From a virus: 57,149 nt of DNA. Where the stretch lies: IMG/VR virus record IMGVR_UViG_3300044830_000034, positions 1-57,149 of that record; one strand, 5' to 3'. The notes under the pieces were generated by a model. The model was not told the origin of the DNA and searched no databases. It worked only from the letters and a program-made list of their open reading frames with translations. Numbering within the stretch: the stretch's first letter is position 1; the number at the start of each line of letters is the position of its first letter. Positions 34,432 through 42,697 of the stretch are shown in pieces. Made by a program: the position numbers and the translations under genes.

Positions 34432-35469
34432 ATGGCATTCAGCGACGACCCCACATGGATTGACAGCCTGTCCCTGTCCGGCGCGGAGATGCGCCGGGCT
34501 GAGGCCATGCATTTTGCGGCCAACGGATCGGCGGCCGGCTCCAATGCCGGTGTACGGCCCGGAGACCCGGGCCTGCTGGTCAGCCTCGCCGGCATGGCGG
34601 GGACTGTTGCGGCCGGTGTCGCCGCGGTGCCGTTCGCCGGCCAGGGCGTTTACCGGGCGTTCAACGCCAGCACGGCAAGCTTCACAGTCAGCACTGCCCA
34701 TGCGTCGCTACAGCGCCTCGACCTTGTGTACCTGCGGATCTGGGACAATGCGGTCGACGCGGCCGGGTTGTTCAAGGCTGACATCGTCTACCTCGCGGGT
34801 ACCGCCGGGTCGGGCACGCTGCCCACTCCCTCGGGCACCGTGGTCTTCATCCCGCTGGCGCAGATCACTGTCCCGGCCGGGAGCACCACCCCCAGCACGA
34901 CGGACCTGCGCCCTATCTCGGTCGGTCCGGGCGGGATCGCCCCGGTGGCGTCCGCCGCCCTGGCCACGGCCGGGCTGTACGTCGGGCACGCCCGGTACAA
35001 CCTCGTCCGCGGCATGATCGAGACGTGGACCGGGTCCGCCTGGGTCGCGCAGGGCGACTGGGTCACCTACACCCCGACGTGGACGGCAGCCACGACCAAC
35101 CCGGTCAAGAACTCCGCGACGCTGACCGGGCGCTACTGCCTGGTCGGTAAGCAGTGCACCGTGAAGATCGAGTTGGCCACAGCGTCGGACACCGCGTTCG
35201 GCTCCGGGGCGTACTCGTGGGCGATCCCTTTTACCAGCAGCGGCACCGGCACCGGCACAGCGGTCGGCGCCGGTCACGGCATCAACAGCAGCGGACGCTG
35301 GGACCTTCAGGGGCTGATCACCTCGTCGCAGACCGTCCTCAACGCTTTCGGCCCGTCGGCATCCGGTGACTGCCGCCTGTCTCAGTTGGGCAGCGCGCAG
35401 GGCATGGGCGGCGTGGCGTGGGCGACCGTGCAGACCATGCGCATCGAGATCACCTACGAGATCGCCTGA
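34432..35469 (+). CDS. Minor tail / baseplate protein
   Basis: A 345-aa protein preceded by AGGAGG. The N-terminal SLSGAEMRRAEAMHF is typical of actinophage minor tail proteins. The region 100-180 (LDLVYLRIWDNAVDAAG, VVFIPLAQITVPAG) is a common fibre-base fold. The C-terminal 130 residues (TYTPTWTAATTNPV) resemble a receptor-binding jelly-roll. Likely part of the tail tip that contacts the host. Confidence 0.75.
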   Translation: MAFSDDPTWIDSLSLSGAEMRRAEAMHFAANGSAAGSNAGVRPGDPGLLVSLAGMAGTVAAGVAAVPFAGQGVYRAFNASTASFTVSTAHASLQRLDLVYLRIWDNAVDAAGLFKADIVYLAGTAGSGTLPTPSGTVVFIPLAQITVPAGSTTPSTTDLRPISVGPGGIAPVASAALATAGLYVGHARYNLVRGMIETWTGSAWVAQGDWVTYTPTWTAATTNPVKNSATLTGRYCLVGKQCTVKIELATASDTAFGSGAYSWAIPFTSSGTGTGTAVGAGHGINSSGRWDLQGLITSSQTVLNAFGPSASGDCRLSQLGSAQGMGGVAWATVQTMRIEITYEIA

Positions 35470-35470
35470 C

Positions 35471-36559
35471 GTGGCGCCAGTAGAACTGGACTACTACGCG
35501 TGCGACCTGGCGACCGGCGTCGTCGTCGAGGAACTGCTGTCGCTCACCCCCTCGTCCGGCCTGAGCCGGACTCTCGGATCGTCGGTAACCGCGAACGCCG
35601 ATCTGGCGCTGGCCGGGGCGCCCCCGGACTGGGTGTATGCCACCCAGCCCGGCCGGAGCATGGTCGTGGCAGTCGACCGGCTCACACAGCAGCCCATCTG
35701 GGCAGGGCTCGTCCTGACCCGCCAGCGCGGATCGGACCCGACGGCCCAGCTCGGCCTCGTCACGCCCGAGGCCTATCTCGACCGGCGTTACACCGGCACC
35801 TACGACGCGAGTGGCGGCGCCGACCGGGTCGCCATCATGACCGGCGTCAGCTCGGCGCTGCTCGTGGACGCCCCGCCCTTCATCATCGACGCGCCCGCCA
35901 TCGGCATCACCGGCGTCCACTCCGTCCAGGACGGCGACGACCGCACGGTGCTGTCAGTCCTCCAGGAGTTGCAGCAGATGGACGGCTGGCCCGAATGGAC
36001 CGTCGACGCGCAGTGGGCGGACGCTCAGCACAGCGCCGTGCAGCTCATCCTGCGCATCCGGCAGCAGATCGGCGTGGTCCGGCCCGACCCCGAGGCCGCG
36101 TTCGACCTGCCCGGGTGCATCACCACCTACAGCCAACTGGAGTCCTACGAGGCCGGGAAGGGCGCGACCGATGTGCTGGCCTGGGGTGAAGGCGAGGGTC
36201 CGGGCCGGCTGCACTCCGATGCCTACACCGCCGACGACCTGATCGCAGCCGGCTGGCCCCGCTGGGTCTACCGGTATACCCCGGCGAGCAACACCAGCAG
36301 CCCAATCGCGCTCAACGCCTCCGCCGCGCTGACGATCGCGCAGATGCGGCTCGGATCCAGTGTGTGGACGGTCGGGGCCGCCGCCAACGCGGCCCCCCGG
36401 CTCGGCGCCGACTGGGCACTCGGCGACTCGATCCGTGTCCAGATCGCCAGCAGCGACGGACACCCGGACGGGGCCGAAGTCGTCGCCCGCGCCTACGGCT
36501 GGACCCTCGACCCCGCCGGCAACGTGGTCACTCCGATCCTGGTGGAGGGCGGCGCCTGA
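35471..36559 (+). CDS. Minor tail protein
   Basis: A 362-aa protein with a GTG start one base after the previous stop. It begins ELDYYACDLATGVVVEELL and contains QPIWAGLVLTRQRGSDPTAQLG, signatures of the actinophage family of tail proteins that follow Dit. The C-terminal end (GDSIRVQIASSDGHPDGAEVV) has the OB-like element of tail-associated hub proteins. No peptidase motif is seen. Confidence 0.78.
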   Translation: MAPVELDYYACDLATGVVVEELLSLTPSSGLSRTLGSSVTANADLALAGAPPDWVYATQPGRSMVVAVDRLTQQPIWAGLVLTRQRGSDPTAQLGLVTPEAYLDRRYTGTYDASGGADRVAIMTGVSSALLVDAPPFIIDAPAIGITGVHSVQDGDDRTVLSVLQELQQMDGWPEWTVDAQWADAQHSAVQLILRIRQQIGVVRPDPEAAFDLPGCITTYSQLESYEAGKGATDVLAWGEGEGPGRLHSDAYTADDLIAAGWPRWVYRYTPASNTSSPIALNASAALTIAQMRLGSSVWTVGAAANAAPRLGADWALGDSIRVQIASSDGHPDGAEVVARAYGWTLDPAGNVVTPILVEGGA

Positions 36560-36999
36560 TGCCTCTGCCAGCCGAGCGCATGCCCACCGAACTCCGCTCG
36601 TTCGTCGCCCGGATCAGTCGCCTGGAGCGGGACCTGAAAGAACTGCGCGCCGCCCGCCGGTCCGCAGTCACGAACCCCTGGCAGGCCCTGACCCTGACCA
36701 ATGGGTGGGCGCCGGCAGGCGGCACGTGGGCGGCGCCCCAGGTGCGTCAGCAACCGGACGGCACCGTGCAACTGCTCGGCTCAATCGCCCCGGGCACCCT
36801 GACCGCAGGCACCGCCGTAGCTCAACTCCCGGCCGGCTACTGGCCGCAGGACGACCTGGAGTGGCACGCCGGTGGCGGCTCGTCCACGGCCTCCGCCGAC
36901 CTGTACGTCATCGCCGCAACCGGCGCGGTCACCATCCAGAACGTGAGCGGCACCGTCACCCGCATCTCGCTGAGCGGCCTCATCTTCCCGGCCCTGTAG
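36559..36999 (+). CDS. Tail fibre or baseplate accessory protein
   Basis: A 146-aa protein starting inside the upstream stop (TGATG). A short N-terminal coiled coil (FVARISRLERDLKELRAARR) is followed by a beta domain. This arrangement, a trimeric coiled coil plus a jelly-roll head, is typical of small actinophage fibre tips that follow the minor tail gene. Confidence 0.7.
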   Translation: MPLPAERMPTELRSFVARISRLERDLKELRAARRSAVTNPWQALTLTNGWAPAGGTWAAPQVRQQPDGTVQLLGSIAPGTLTAGTAVAQLPAGYWPQDDLEWHAGGGSSTASADLYVIAATGAVTIQNVSGTVTRISLSGLIFPAL

Positions 37000-37041
37000 G
37001 CGCCTTCGTGCCCCGAACCCCCTGGAAGGGGTCCCTTCCGC

Positions 37042-38214
37042 ATGCCCAAACTCCGCGCCCTGGCGCTCGCTTCCGCCTGCCTGCTCGCCGCCCTAGCTGC
37101 GCTGGGGGCCGCTCCTGCCGCTGCCGCACGCGCCACCGCCTGCACCACGACGCTGTGGACGTCCGGCGCGGGCGGTTACAACACCTACCGCATTCCCGCG
37201 ATCGTGAACGACGGCGGCACGCTGGTGGCGTTCGCCGAGGGCCGCCGCAACTCGTCCGCCGACAACGGCGACATCGAGGTGGTCGAGCGGCGCTCGACCG
37301 ACGGCGGCTGCACGTGGACGCCGCAGCAGGTCGCCGCGGATGCGTGGACGGATACCATCGGCAACGAGGTGCCGCTCGTTACCGCCGACGGCACGCTGGT
37401 GCTCGTCACCGACTGGCAGCGCGGCACCGTCACCCAGTCGCAGATCCAGGCCGGCACGGTCAGTGCCGCCGACGGCCGCCGCATTTTCGTCCAGACCTCC
37501 GCCGACCAGGGCGCCACGTGGACCGCCCGCCGCGAGATCACCGGCTCGGTGAAGCGCGCCGCCTGGCTCTGGTATGCAACCGGTCCGGGCCACGGGGTGA
37601 CGATTCAGCACGGCGTGGCTCTCGGTCGCCTGGTGGTCAGCGCCGACCACACCGAATTGGGCAGCCTGCGCGGCGCGCACACGCTGATCAGCGATGACGA
37701 CGGGGCGACGTGGCGGATCGGCGCGGTGGACGATCATGCCGACGGGGTCATCACCCCCGACGAGACCACGGCCGCCGAGCGTCTGGACGGGGCCATGTAC
37801 TTCTCCAGCCGCAACCAGAGCGGCAGCGACCCGGCCCACCGGGCCTACACCTTCAGCCTGTCCAGTGGCAGCACGTTCAGCGCACCGTTCCGGCCGGCTC
37901 CGGCGCTCGTCACCCCGATCGTGGAGGGCTCGCTGCTCCAGGACCCCGGGTATCCGGCGGGCGTCACCTGCGCCCCGCTGCTGTACTCCGGCCCGGAAGA
38001 CCCCAGCGTCCGCCAGCACCTGACGCTGCGCCGCTCCGACGACGGCGGGGTGAGCTGGCGCGACATCGCCGAGATCACCGGCCCGACCGTGCCCGCCGCG
38101 TACTCGGACATGGTCAAGGTCGACCGGAGCCAACTCGGTGTGCTCTACGAGACCGGCAGCCGCGGCCCCTACGAGCGGATCGACTGGACCGCGCTCACCC
38201 TCGGCTGCCCGTAA
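37042..38214 (+). CDS. Secreted exo-sialidase-like protein (GH33, BNR repeats)
   Basis: A 390-aa protein with a signal peptide (basic MPKLR, hydrophobic core, AAAARA near residue 30). It has the sialidase YRIPAIV (Arg50), a downstream FAEGRR, and four Asp-boxes: STDGGCTW (85-92), SADQGATW, SDDDGATW and SDDGGVSW. A TYR-type end (AYSDMV, then GVLYETG) supplies the usual Tyr/Glu. This is the six-bladed propeller of bacterial neuraminidases. The signal peptide implies export through Sec, not virion assembly. It could be lysogenic cargo or act on a wall glycan. Unusual between tail and lysis genes. Confidence 0.82.
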   Translation: MPKLRALALASACLLAALAALGAAPAAAARATACTTTLWTSGAGGYNTYRIPAIVNDGGTLVAFAEGRRNSSADNGDIEVVERRSTDGGCTWTPQQVAADAWTDTIGNEVPLVTADGTLVLVTDWQRGTVTQSQIQAGTVSAADGRRIFVQTSADQGATWTARREITGSVKRAAWLWYATGPGHGVTIQHGVALGRLVVSADHTELGSLRGAHTLISDDDGATWRIGAVDDHADGVITPDETTAAERLDGAMYFSSRNQSGSDPAHRAYTFSLSSGSTFSAPFRPAPALVTPIVEGSLLQDPGYPAGVTCAPLLYSGPEDPSVRQHLTLRRSDDGGVSWRDIAEITGPTVPAAYSDMVKVDRSQLGVLYETGSRGPYERIDWTALTLGCP

Positions 38215-38231
38215 CCCGCCCCCCACCCTTC

Positions 38232-38253
38232 GCCCCGACCTCCCGGCCGGGGC
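38232..38253 (+). terminator. GC hairpin between sialidase and protease genes
   Basis: GCCCCG (38232-38237) pairs with CGGGGC (38248-38253) with a 10-base loop. No T tract, so termination is uncertain. Confidence 0.4.
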
Positions 38254-38276
38254 TTCGTCATGCCCGGGAGGGCCGC

Positions 38277-38975
38277 ATGCCCAACTTCCGCCGCTACACC
38301 GAGTCGCCTGATGCTCCGTACCGGCTCGGCCGCCACCAGGTCCACGACGCGCTGGTGCCCGAGTTGGAGGCCGTGGTCGATCTTCTGGAGCCGATCCACG
38401 ACGTCGACCACGCCGAGCACCAGCCCGCGTGGGACCAGGGGCGCATCGGCGACTGCACCATGAACGCCGCCTACGGCACGATCGTCTGCGACCCCTTCGG
38501 CCGGCCGGGCGTGACGTACACCGAGGACGACATCGTTCACGGCTACACGCTGGAGACCCAGCTCGACGACACGCAGATACCGGGCCAGTACCCGCCGGAC
38601 GACACCGGCTCGACCGGCGCGTGGTCGATGCGCGTCCTGGAGAATCTCGGCCTCATCAAGACGTGGCGGCACTGCCGGACCCTGCACGCCGCGCTCCGCC
38701 TGCTCAACCGGGGCCCCATCAGCGCCGGCATCCCGTGGTACCCGAGCATGTTCACCCCGGACGCCGACCACGTGATCCATGTCGACGACTCCGTGGAGCC
38801 GTCCGGCGGGCACCAGGTCTGCATCGTCGCCAACGACACCAAGCGGCGCCGCGTGCGTATCCGCAACAGCTGGGGGCCTGGCTGGGGCGACCAGGGGCAT
38901 GCGTGGCTCTCCTGGAGCGACCTCGACAAGCTGCTCAAGGCGGGCGGCGACGTGGTCCAGCCGGTGATGGCGTGA
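38277..38975 (+). CDS. Papain-like (C1) cysteine protease
   Basis: A 232-aa protein with GGGAGG before the ATG. It shows the papain order: Gln54 in WDQGRIGDC with Cys60 as nucleophile, His179 in SGGHQVCI, and Asn197 in RNSWGPGWG. There is no signal peptide or pro-domain. Phage-encoded C1 proteases next to a lysozyme may act as endopeptidases on wall peptides or process virion proteins. It overlaps the lysozyme start by 4 bp, so the two are expressed together. Confidence 0.85.
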   Translation: MPNFRRYTESPDAPYRLGRHQVHDALVPELEAVVDLLEPIHDVDHAEHQPAWDQGRIGDCTMNAAYGTIVCDPFGRPGVTYTEDDIVHGYTLETQLDDTQIPGQYPPDDTGSTGAWSMRVLENLGLIKTWRHCRTLHAALRLLNRGPISAGIPWYPSMFTPDADHVIHVDDSVEPSGGHQVCIVANDTKRRRVRIRNSWGPGWGDQGHAWLSWSDLDKLLKAGGDVVQPVMA

Positions 38976-39898
38976 CCGGCGCCTACGGTCAGGACTGGGC
39001 GTCGTACCAGCCCGCCACCCCTGCGACGACTGGCCTGGCTTTCGTCTTCGTGAAGGCCACCGAAGGCACCGGATACGCGAATCCCCTGCATGCCGCGCAG
39101 GTCTCCCACGTCCGTGCGGACGGCCTTGTCGTCGGCCACTACCACTACCCGCACATGGCGGCCGACGCTCCGGCCGAGGCGGACCGCTTCCTCGCCGTCG
39201 CCAAACCGCAGCCCGGGGACGTCCTGATCCTCGACTGGGAGGGCTACGACCCGGCCAACAAGGGCGTGCCCTTCAGTCGGCAGGTCGCCTACAAGGCCGC
39301 GTTCCTCGCCCGGCTCGCCGCAGTGGCGCCGCTCCACCAGCACCTCACCTACTGCAACACCGACTACCTGGGCCGCGACCCCGACGGCCCATACGGCGAC
39401 GCCCTGTGGATCGCCACCTCGGGACGCCCCGCCGGGCAGCCGGGCATCAGCCACAACTGGCTGATCCACCAGTACTCGACCGCAGGCGGCATCGACCACG
39501 ACTACTGCCCGCTCAGCCCGGCCCAGCTCAACGCCTGGTCGCACGCCAAGGAGAACACCGTGCCCGACCTGACCCCGCAGATCGCCGACGACACCAAGAC
39601 CCTGCGCGGTGACCTGACCAAGGTCACCTCGCTCACCGAGAAGGACGCGGCGGGCCACCCGGCGGTCCACCCGGCGTCGTACTACCTCGCGCACACCCAC
39701 TACGACGCGGTCCTGCTCAACACCAAGATCGACGGCCTGACCTCGCAGGTCGCCGCCCTGGCCAAGAACCAGGGCGCTCCCACCCTGACGGACGCCCAGG
39801 TCTCCGCCATCGCCGCGCAGGTCGCCGCCAGCCCGGTCCTCGCCGCGGCGGTCGCCGAGCAGGTCGCCGTGAAGATCGCCGCCCGGCTCGCCCAGTGA
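38972..39898 (+). CDS. GH25 lysozyme (endolysin)
   Basis: A 308-aa protein, GTG start in the protease stop. Residues 1-190 are a GH25 muramidase domain: GQDWASYQ with Asp8, VKATEG, GHYHY, and LILDWEG with Asp88 and Glu90, the catalytic pair. The C-terminal 90 residues are a helical region rich in Val/Ala with heptad character (TKIDGLTSQVAALAK), probably a wall-binding or oligomerisation module. No signal peptide, so it needs the downstream holin-like proteins. Confidence 0.9.
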   Translation: MTGAYGQDWASYQPATPATTGLAFVFVKATEGTGYANPLHAAQVSHVRADGLVVGHYHYPHMAADAPAEADRFLAVAKPQPGDVLILDWEGYDPANKGVPFSRQVAYKAAFLARLAAVAPLHQHLTYCNTDYLGRDPDGPYGDALWIATSGRPAGQPGISHNWLIHQYSTAGGIDHDYCPLSPAQLNAWSHAKENTVPDLTPQIADDTKTLRGDLTKVTSLTEKDAAGHPAVHPASYYLAHTHYDAVLLNTKIDGLTSQVAALAKNQGAPTLTDAQVSAIAAQVAASPVLAAAVAEQVAVKIAARLAQ

Positions 39899-40449
39899 CC
39901 GCGATCGACTACGATTTCGAGTTCCTGGAGGACGGGCGGACCATCGACCCGATCTCCATCGGCATGGTCTGCGACGACGGGCGCGAGTACTACGCCGTCA
40001 ACCGGGACATGCCCGTCCGCCGTATCCGCAAGCACCAGTGGCTCATGGGCAACGTCGTCCCGCACCTGCCCCAGCCGCATGGGGACTGGCGCTTGCATAT
40101 GCCGAAACGGTGGCTGTTCAACTACCGGGACCCGGCCGTCAAGCCACGCAAGCAGATCGCCGCCGAAGTGGCCGCCTTCATCCAGGCCACGCCTGAGCCC
40201 GAGCTCTGGGCGAACTACGGGGCCTACGACCATGTCGCCCTGGCTCAACTCTGGGGCCCGATGATCGCGCTGCCCGCCGGGGTGCCGATGTTCACCAAGG
40301 ACATTCAGCAGGAGCGCGACCGTCTCGGCCTCGCCTGGGACGAACTGCCCAAGCAGGCGGGCACCGAACACAACGCGCTCGCCGACGCACGGCACAACCA
40401 GACCATCCGCCGCTGGCTCGCCCAGCACGCAAGCGGGGTGGTCGCGTGA
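39895..40449 (+). CDS. DEDD-family 3'-5' exoribonuclease (Rv2179c-like)
   Basis: A 184-aa protein with GTG start inside the lysozyme stop. It opens IDYDFEFLEDG (Asp7-x-Glu9), has WANYGAYDHVALAQLWG in the middle and ends with EHNALADARHN, providing the His and last Asp of a DEDDh site. This matches the mycobacterial Rv2179c-type exoribonuclease family of the RNase T/H fold. It trims RNA 3' ends in relatives. It lies in the lysis block only 2.5 kb from the Y-RNA locus, so a role in Y-RNA or tRNA end processing can be proposed. Confidence 0.8.
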   Translation: MTAIDYDFEFLEDGRTIDPISIGMVCDDGREYYAVNRDMPVRRIRKHQWLMGNVVPHLPQPHGDWRLHMPKRWLFNYRDPAVKPRKQIAAEVAAFIQATPEPELWANYGAYDHVALAQLWGPMIALPAGVPMFTKDIQQERDRLGLAWDELPKQAGTEHNALADARHNQTIRRWLAQHASGVVA

Positions 40450-40787
40450 TCCTCAACCTCACCCCGCACCCGATTCGGGTCTACGAGCCGGATCGAGAGG
40501 ACGGCTCTGACGATCTCGACATGGGCTTGCGCTACGTCTTCGACCCCGAGCCGGCGCCCGCCCGCCTGGCCCCGATCGAACTCGGCGGCGGAATCACTTT
40601 CGAGATGGTCGAGTTCGGCCACGCCCAGGGCCTCCCGCCCAAACGCGACGGCCACCAGTACATCGTCGCCCTCGTCGTCGCCCTCGCGCTCGCCGACCGC
40701 CGCAGCGACCTCCTCGTCCCGTACCGCGAAGTGCGCAACAGCACCGGCACGGTCATCGGCTGCCGCTCGCTCGCACAGCCCGTCTGA
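40446..40787 (+). CDS. Conserved phage protein of unknown function
   Basis: A 113-aa protein coupled to the exoribonuclease gene. It begins ILNLTPHPIRVY, an opening shared by a widespread phage family that is usually annotated hypothetical. It is soluble, acidic in the first half and ends with RNSTGTVIGCRS. No catalytic residues can be named. Confidence 0.7.
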   Translation: MILNLTPHPIRVYEPDREDGSDDLDMGLRYVFDPEPAPARLAPIELGGGITFEMVEFGHAQGLPPKRDGHQYIVALVVALALADRRSDLLVPYREVRNSTGTVIGCRSLAQPV

Positions 40788-40816
40788 CACCCCACCCAGC
40801 AGAAACGGTCCTTCCC

Positions 40817-41203
40817 ATGAAGTCCTTCAAGATTTTCGGCTACGAGCCGGTCGTGCTCCTGAACGCCCTGTCGGCCGTGCTCGGCCTGATCGTCAGCCTC
40901 GGGCTCACGAGCCTGACGGCCAACGAGTCGGCGGCGATCGTCGGCGCGGTCACCGCGATCCTGGGCGCCATCGCCGCGTGGATGACCCGCCCGATCGCCC
41001 CGCAGGCGTTCACCGCGCTCGCCGCGGCCGGTGCGACCCTGCTCGCGGCCTACGGGCTGGACGTCACACAGGCGCAGGTCGGCGCCGTCAACTTCGCCGT
41101 GCTCGCCGTCCTGACCCTGCTCACCCGCGGCCAGGTGTCCCCGACCGCGACCGCGCCGAAGGTCGTGGCGGCGCCGGCCGACCCGACCGTGCCCCGCCTC
41201 TGA
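40817..41203 (+). CDS. Holin-like membrane protein
   Basis: A 128-aa protein with two or three membrane segments: VVLLNALSAVLGLIVSLGL (residues about 13-31), SAAIVGAVTAILGAIAAW (about 37-54), and a weaker one near 66-80. Length and location after the endolysin fit an actinophage holin. The C-terminus is soluble and cationic. Confidence 0.78.
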   Translation: MKSFKIFGYEPVVLLNALSAVLGLIVSLGLTSLTANESAAIVGAVTAILGAIAAWMTRPIAPQAFTALAAAGATLLAAYGLDVTQAQVGAVNFAVLAVLTLLTRGQVSPTATAPKVVAAPADPTVPRL

Positions 41204-41218
41204 TCCTGGGGGGATCCC

Positions 41219-41533
41219 GTGGCCGACGACCCGACTCTGGGCGAACTCGCACGACGTCTGGAAGACCGGGTCGGCGACATTCGCGAGGACATCAAGCAAC
41301 TCGGCGGACTCATCGACAAGCGGGTGAGCGGAGAGCGGTACCTGCTGGAACAGCAGGCCCGCGATGAGGGCCACCGGCTGGTCGTGGAACGCATCAAGGG
41401 GCTGGAGGATGCGGCGCGCGAGAAGGAGAAGGAGCGCGCCGCAGACCGCCGCCTGATCCTGACGGCCCTCGTGGTGCCGGTCCTCCTGGTCCTGCTGACG
41501 GCATATCTGGCGGCGAAAGGGGCGGGTGCGTGA
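41219..41533 (+). CDS. Second holin/antiholin-like protein
   Basis: A 104-aa protein with GGGGGA before the GTG. A charged coiled coil (residues about 15-75: RLEDRVGDIREDIKQLGG) is followed by one C-terminal membrane segment (LILTALVVPVLLVLLTAYLAA). This tail-anchored profile is frequent for the second membrane gene in actinophage lysis cassettes. It overlaps the collagen-like gene by 4 bp. Confidence 0.72.
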   Translation: MADDPTLGELARRLEDRVGDIREDIKQLGGLIDKRVSGERYLLEQQARDEGHRLVVERIKGLEDAAREKEKERAADRRLILTALVVPVLLVLLTAYLAAKGAGA

Positions 41534-42279
41534 CCTCTCCAGAACACGGCAAGACGGCTCCCGCCGAGGAACCGCGCGGGCGGCGCCGCGGGGATGCGAT
41601 GTTCGCCGTCGGTGTGATCGGCGGCATCGGCGCCCTCGCCTGGATCGTCATCACCATCCAGGGCCTGTCGCACGACCTGCAGACCGCCAACGCGGCGCGG
41701 GACCAGTTGGCCCAGCAGGTACAGCAGTTGGGCGGGAAGCCCGTCGCGGGGCCGCCGGGTTCGCGCGGCGAGCCGGGCCCGGCAGTGGTCGGCCCGTCCG
41801 GCGCCCCGGGCTCTCCCGGGGTGGCGGGCAGTCCCGGAGTACCCGGCAGGACGGGAGCCTCGGCCTCGCCGGTACCCGGACCATCGGGGCCCGCAGGATC
41901 TCCGGGCGCCAACTCAACGATTCCCGGCCCGGCCGGTTCACCCGGCGCGGTCGGAGCGCAGGGCGTCCCCGGGGTGGCGGGCGCGGACGGCAAGGACGGC
42001 TCGCCCGGCAAGGACGGGACGAACGGGGCCGCGGGCACGAACGGCCGCGACGGCACGAACGGCGCACCCCCCGCCGGCTGGACGTACACCGACGCCGCCG
42101 GCCAGTCCTACACCTGCTCGCCCGTCGCCGCCTTCGACCCGACCTCGCCTCGCTACACGTGCGCTGCCGACACCGCCCCGCCCCCGACCCCGTCGCCGAG
42201 CGCGGGGGCTGCGGCGCGGAGCGGCGCCGTGGGCGTCGGCATGCTCGCCGCATCCGCCATGTACCGGCGACTGCCGTGA
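41530..42279 (+). CDS. Membrane-anchored collagen-like protein
   Basis: A 249-aa protein, GTG start overlapping the upstream stop. Residues about 25-43 form one membrane segment. A short coiled coil follows (HDLQTANAARDQLAQQVQ). Residues about 75-180 are Gly-X-Y repeats (GPPGSRGEPGP, GKDGSPGKDGTNG) predicted to form a triple helix. A small domain with two Cys and a Pro/Ser tail ends it. Collagen repeats occur in phage tail fibres, but here the anchor and lysis location suggest a surface-exposed or spanin-like role. Confidence 0.75.
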   Translation: MTSPEHGKTAPAEEPRGRRRGDAMFAVGVIGGIGALAWIVITIQGLSHDLQTANAARDQLAQQVQQLGGKPVAGPPGSRGEPGPAVVGPSGAPGSPGVAGSPGVPGRTGASASPVPGPSGPAGSPGANSTIPGPAGSPGAVGAQGVPGVAGADGKDGSPGKDGTNGAAGTNGRDGTNGAPPAGWTYTDAAGQSYTCSPVAAFDPTSPRYTCAADTAPPPTPSPSAGAAARSGAVGVGMLAASAMYRRLP

Positions 42280-42306
42280 GGCGCTAACCCCGACCGCCCC
42301 AGACCC

Positions 42307-42346
42307 GAGCCGCCCCCACCTGCCTCCGGGCGGGTGGGGGCGGCTC
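42307..42346 (+). terminator. Terminator-like hairpin at end of late operon
   Basis: GAGCCGCCCCCACC (42307-42320) pairs perfectly with GGTGGGGGCGGCTC (42333-42346), a 14-bp stem with a 12-base loop. A short GTTGTG follows rather than a T run. It separates the structural/lysis operon from the Y-RNA locus. Confidence 0.65.
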
Positions 42347-42408
42347 GTTGTGTCGTGGGTCTCCCGGCGCGGAAATGGCGGGGAGTTGTCGGCGGGCAGG
42401 TCTACAGT

Positions 42409-42490
42409 GGGCCATGCCGCGAAGCGCAGTCCGGGGTTACTTCCCTTGCGATGGATTCTGTACCTCGGACGCTTGGTACTCGCAGCACCC
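42409..42490 (+). ncRNA. Compact Y-RNA-like element (unit 0, no tRNA-like arms)
   Basis: The block GCGAAGCGCAG (42419-42429), 8 bases, then TACTTC (42438-42443), and the downstream TTGGTACTCGC (42473-42483) are the same boxes as in the two Y RNAs that follow. GCGA pairs with TCGC, and GTCCG/CGGAC (42429-42433/42466-42470) continues with GGT/ACC into a closed helix. Where the other units have D and T arms, this one has only a 19-base loop. The outer stem is weak, so it may be a degenerate or specialised unit. The ends are approximate. Confidence 0.55.
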
Positions 42491-42500
42491 TTCGGGGAGA

Positions 42501-42672
42501 CAACTGGATACGGGTGGCTGGCGAAGCGCAGCGTGGGCCTACTTCGACTGCGGATCGAGTGGTTGCAGGTTCGAGTCCTGCTCGGCCGTGCGTGAGCGCG
42601 GCCGGTAGCTCAATTGGAAGAGCGCTTTGTAGCTCATGCGTCTGGTACTCGCCAGCCTCCCGTGTCCAGTTG
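42501..42672 (+). ncRNA. yrlA: YrlA-type Y RNA 1
   Basis: The ends pair over 14 bp (CAACTGGATACGGG 42501-42514 with CCCGTGTCCAGTTG 42659-42672), one T-T mismatch, then 9 bp (GGCTGGCGA/TCGCCAGCC). An internal loop carries the TGGTACTCGC and GCGAAGCGC boxes, the likely Ro-binding site. The distal module is a circularly permuted tRNA. First comes a T arm with loop TTCGAGT (42570-42576). Next is a 9-bp acceptor-like stem closed by a GTGA tetraloop (42592-42595). Last is a D arm GCTC-loop-GAGC (42608-42623). This is the architecture described for bacterial YrlA RNAs. No RNA gene other than a Y RNA fits. Confidence 0.88.
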
Positions 42673-42697
42673 CTTCCCCGATCCGGTCGCCTCGCGG

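Noticed and set aside
42562-42623. Canonical tRNA genes (T-loop TTCGAGT/TTCGAAT and D arms look tRNA-like)
   Set aside because: The T arm comes before the D arm, the acceptor stems are closed by tetraloops and there is no anticodon arm or 3' acceptor end. They fit YrlA modules, not tRNAs.
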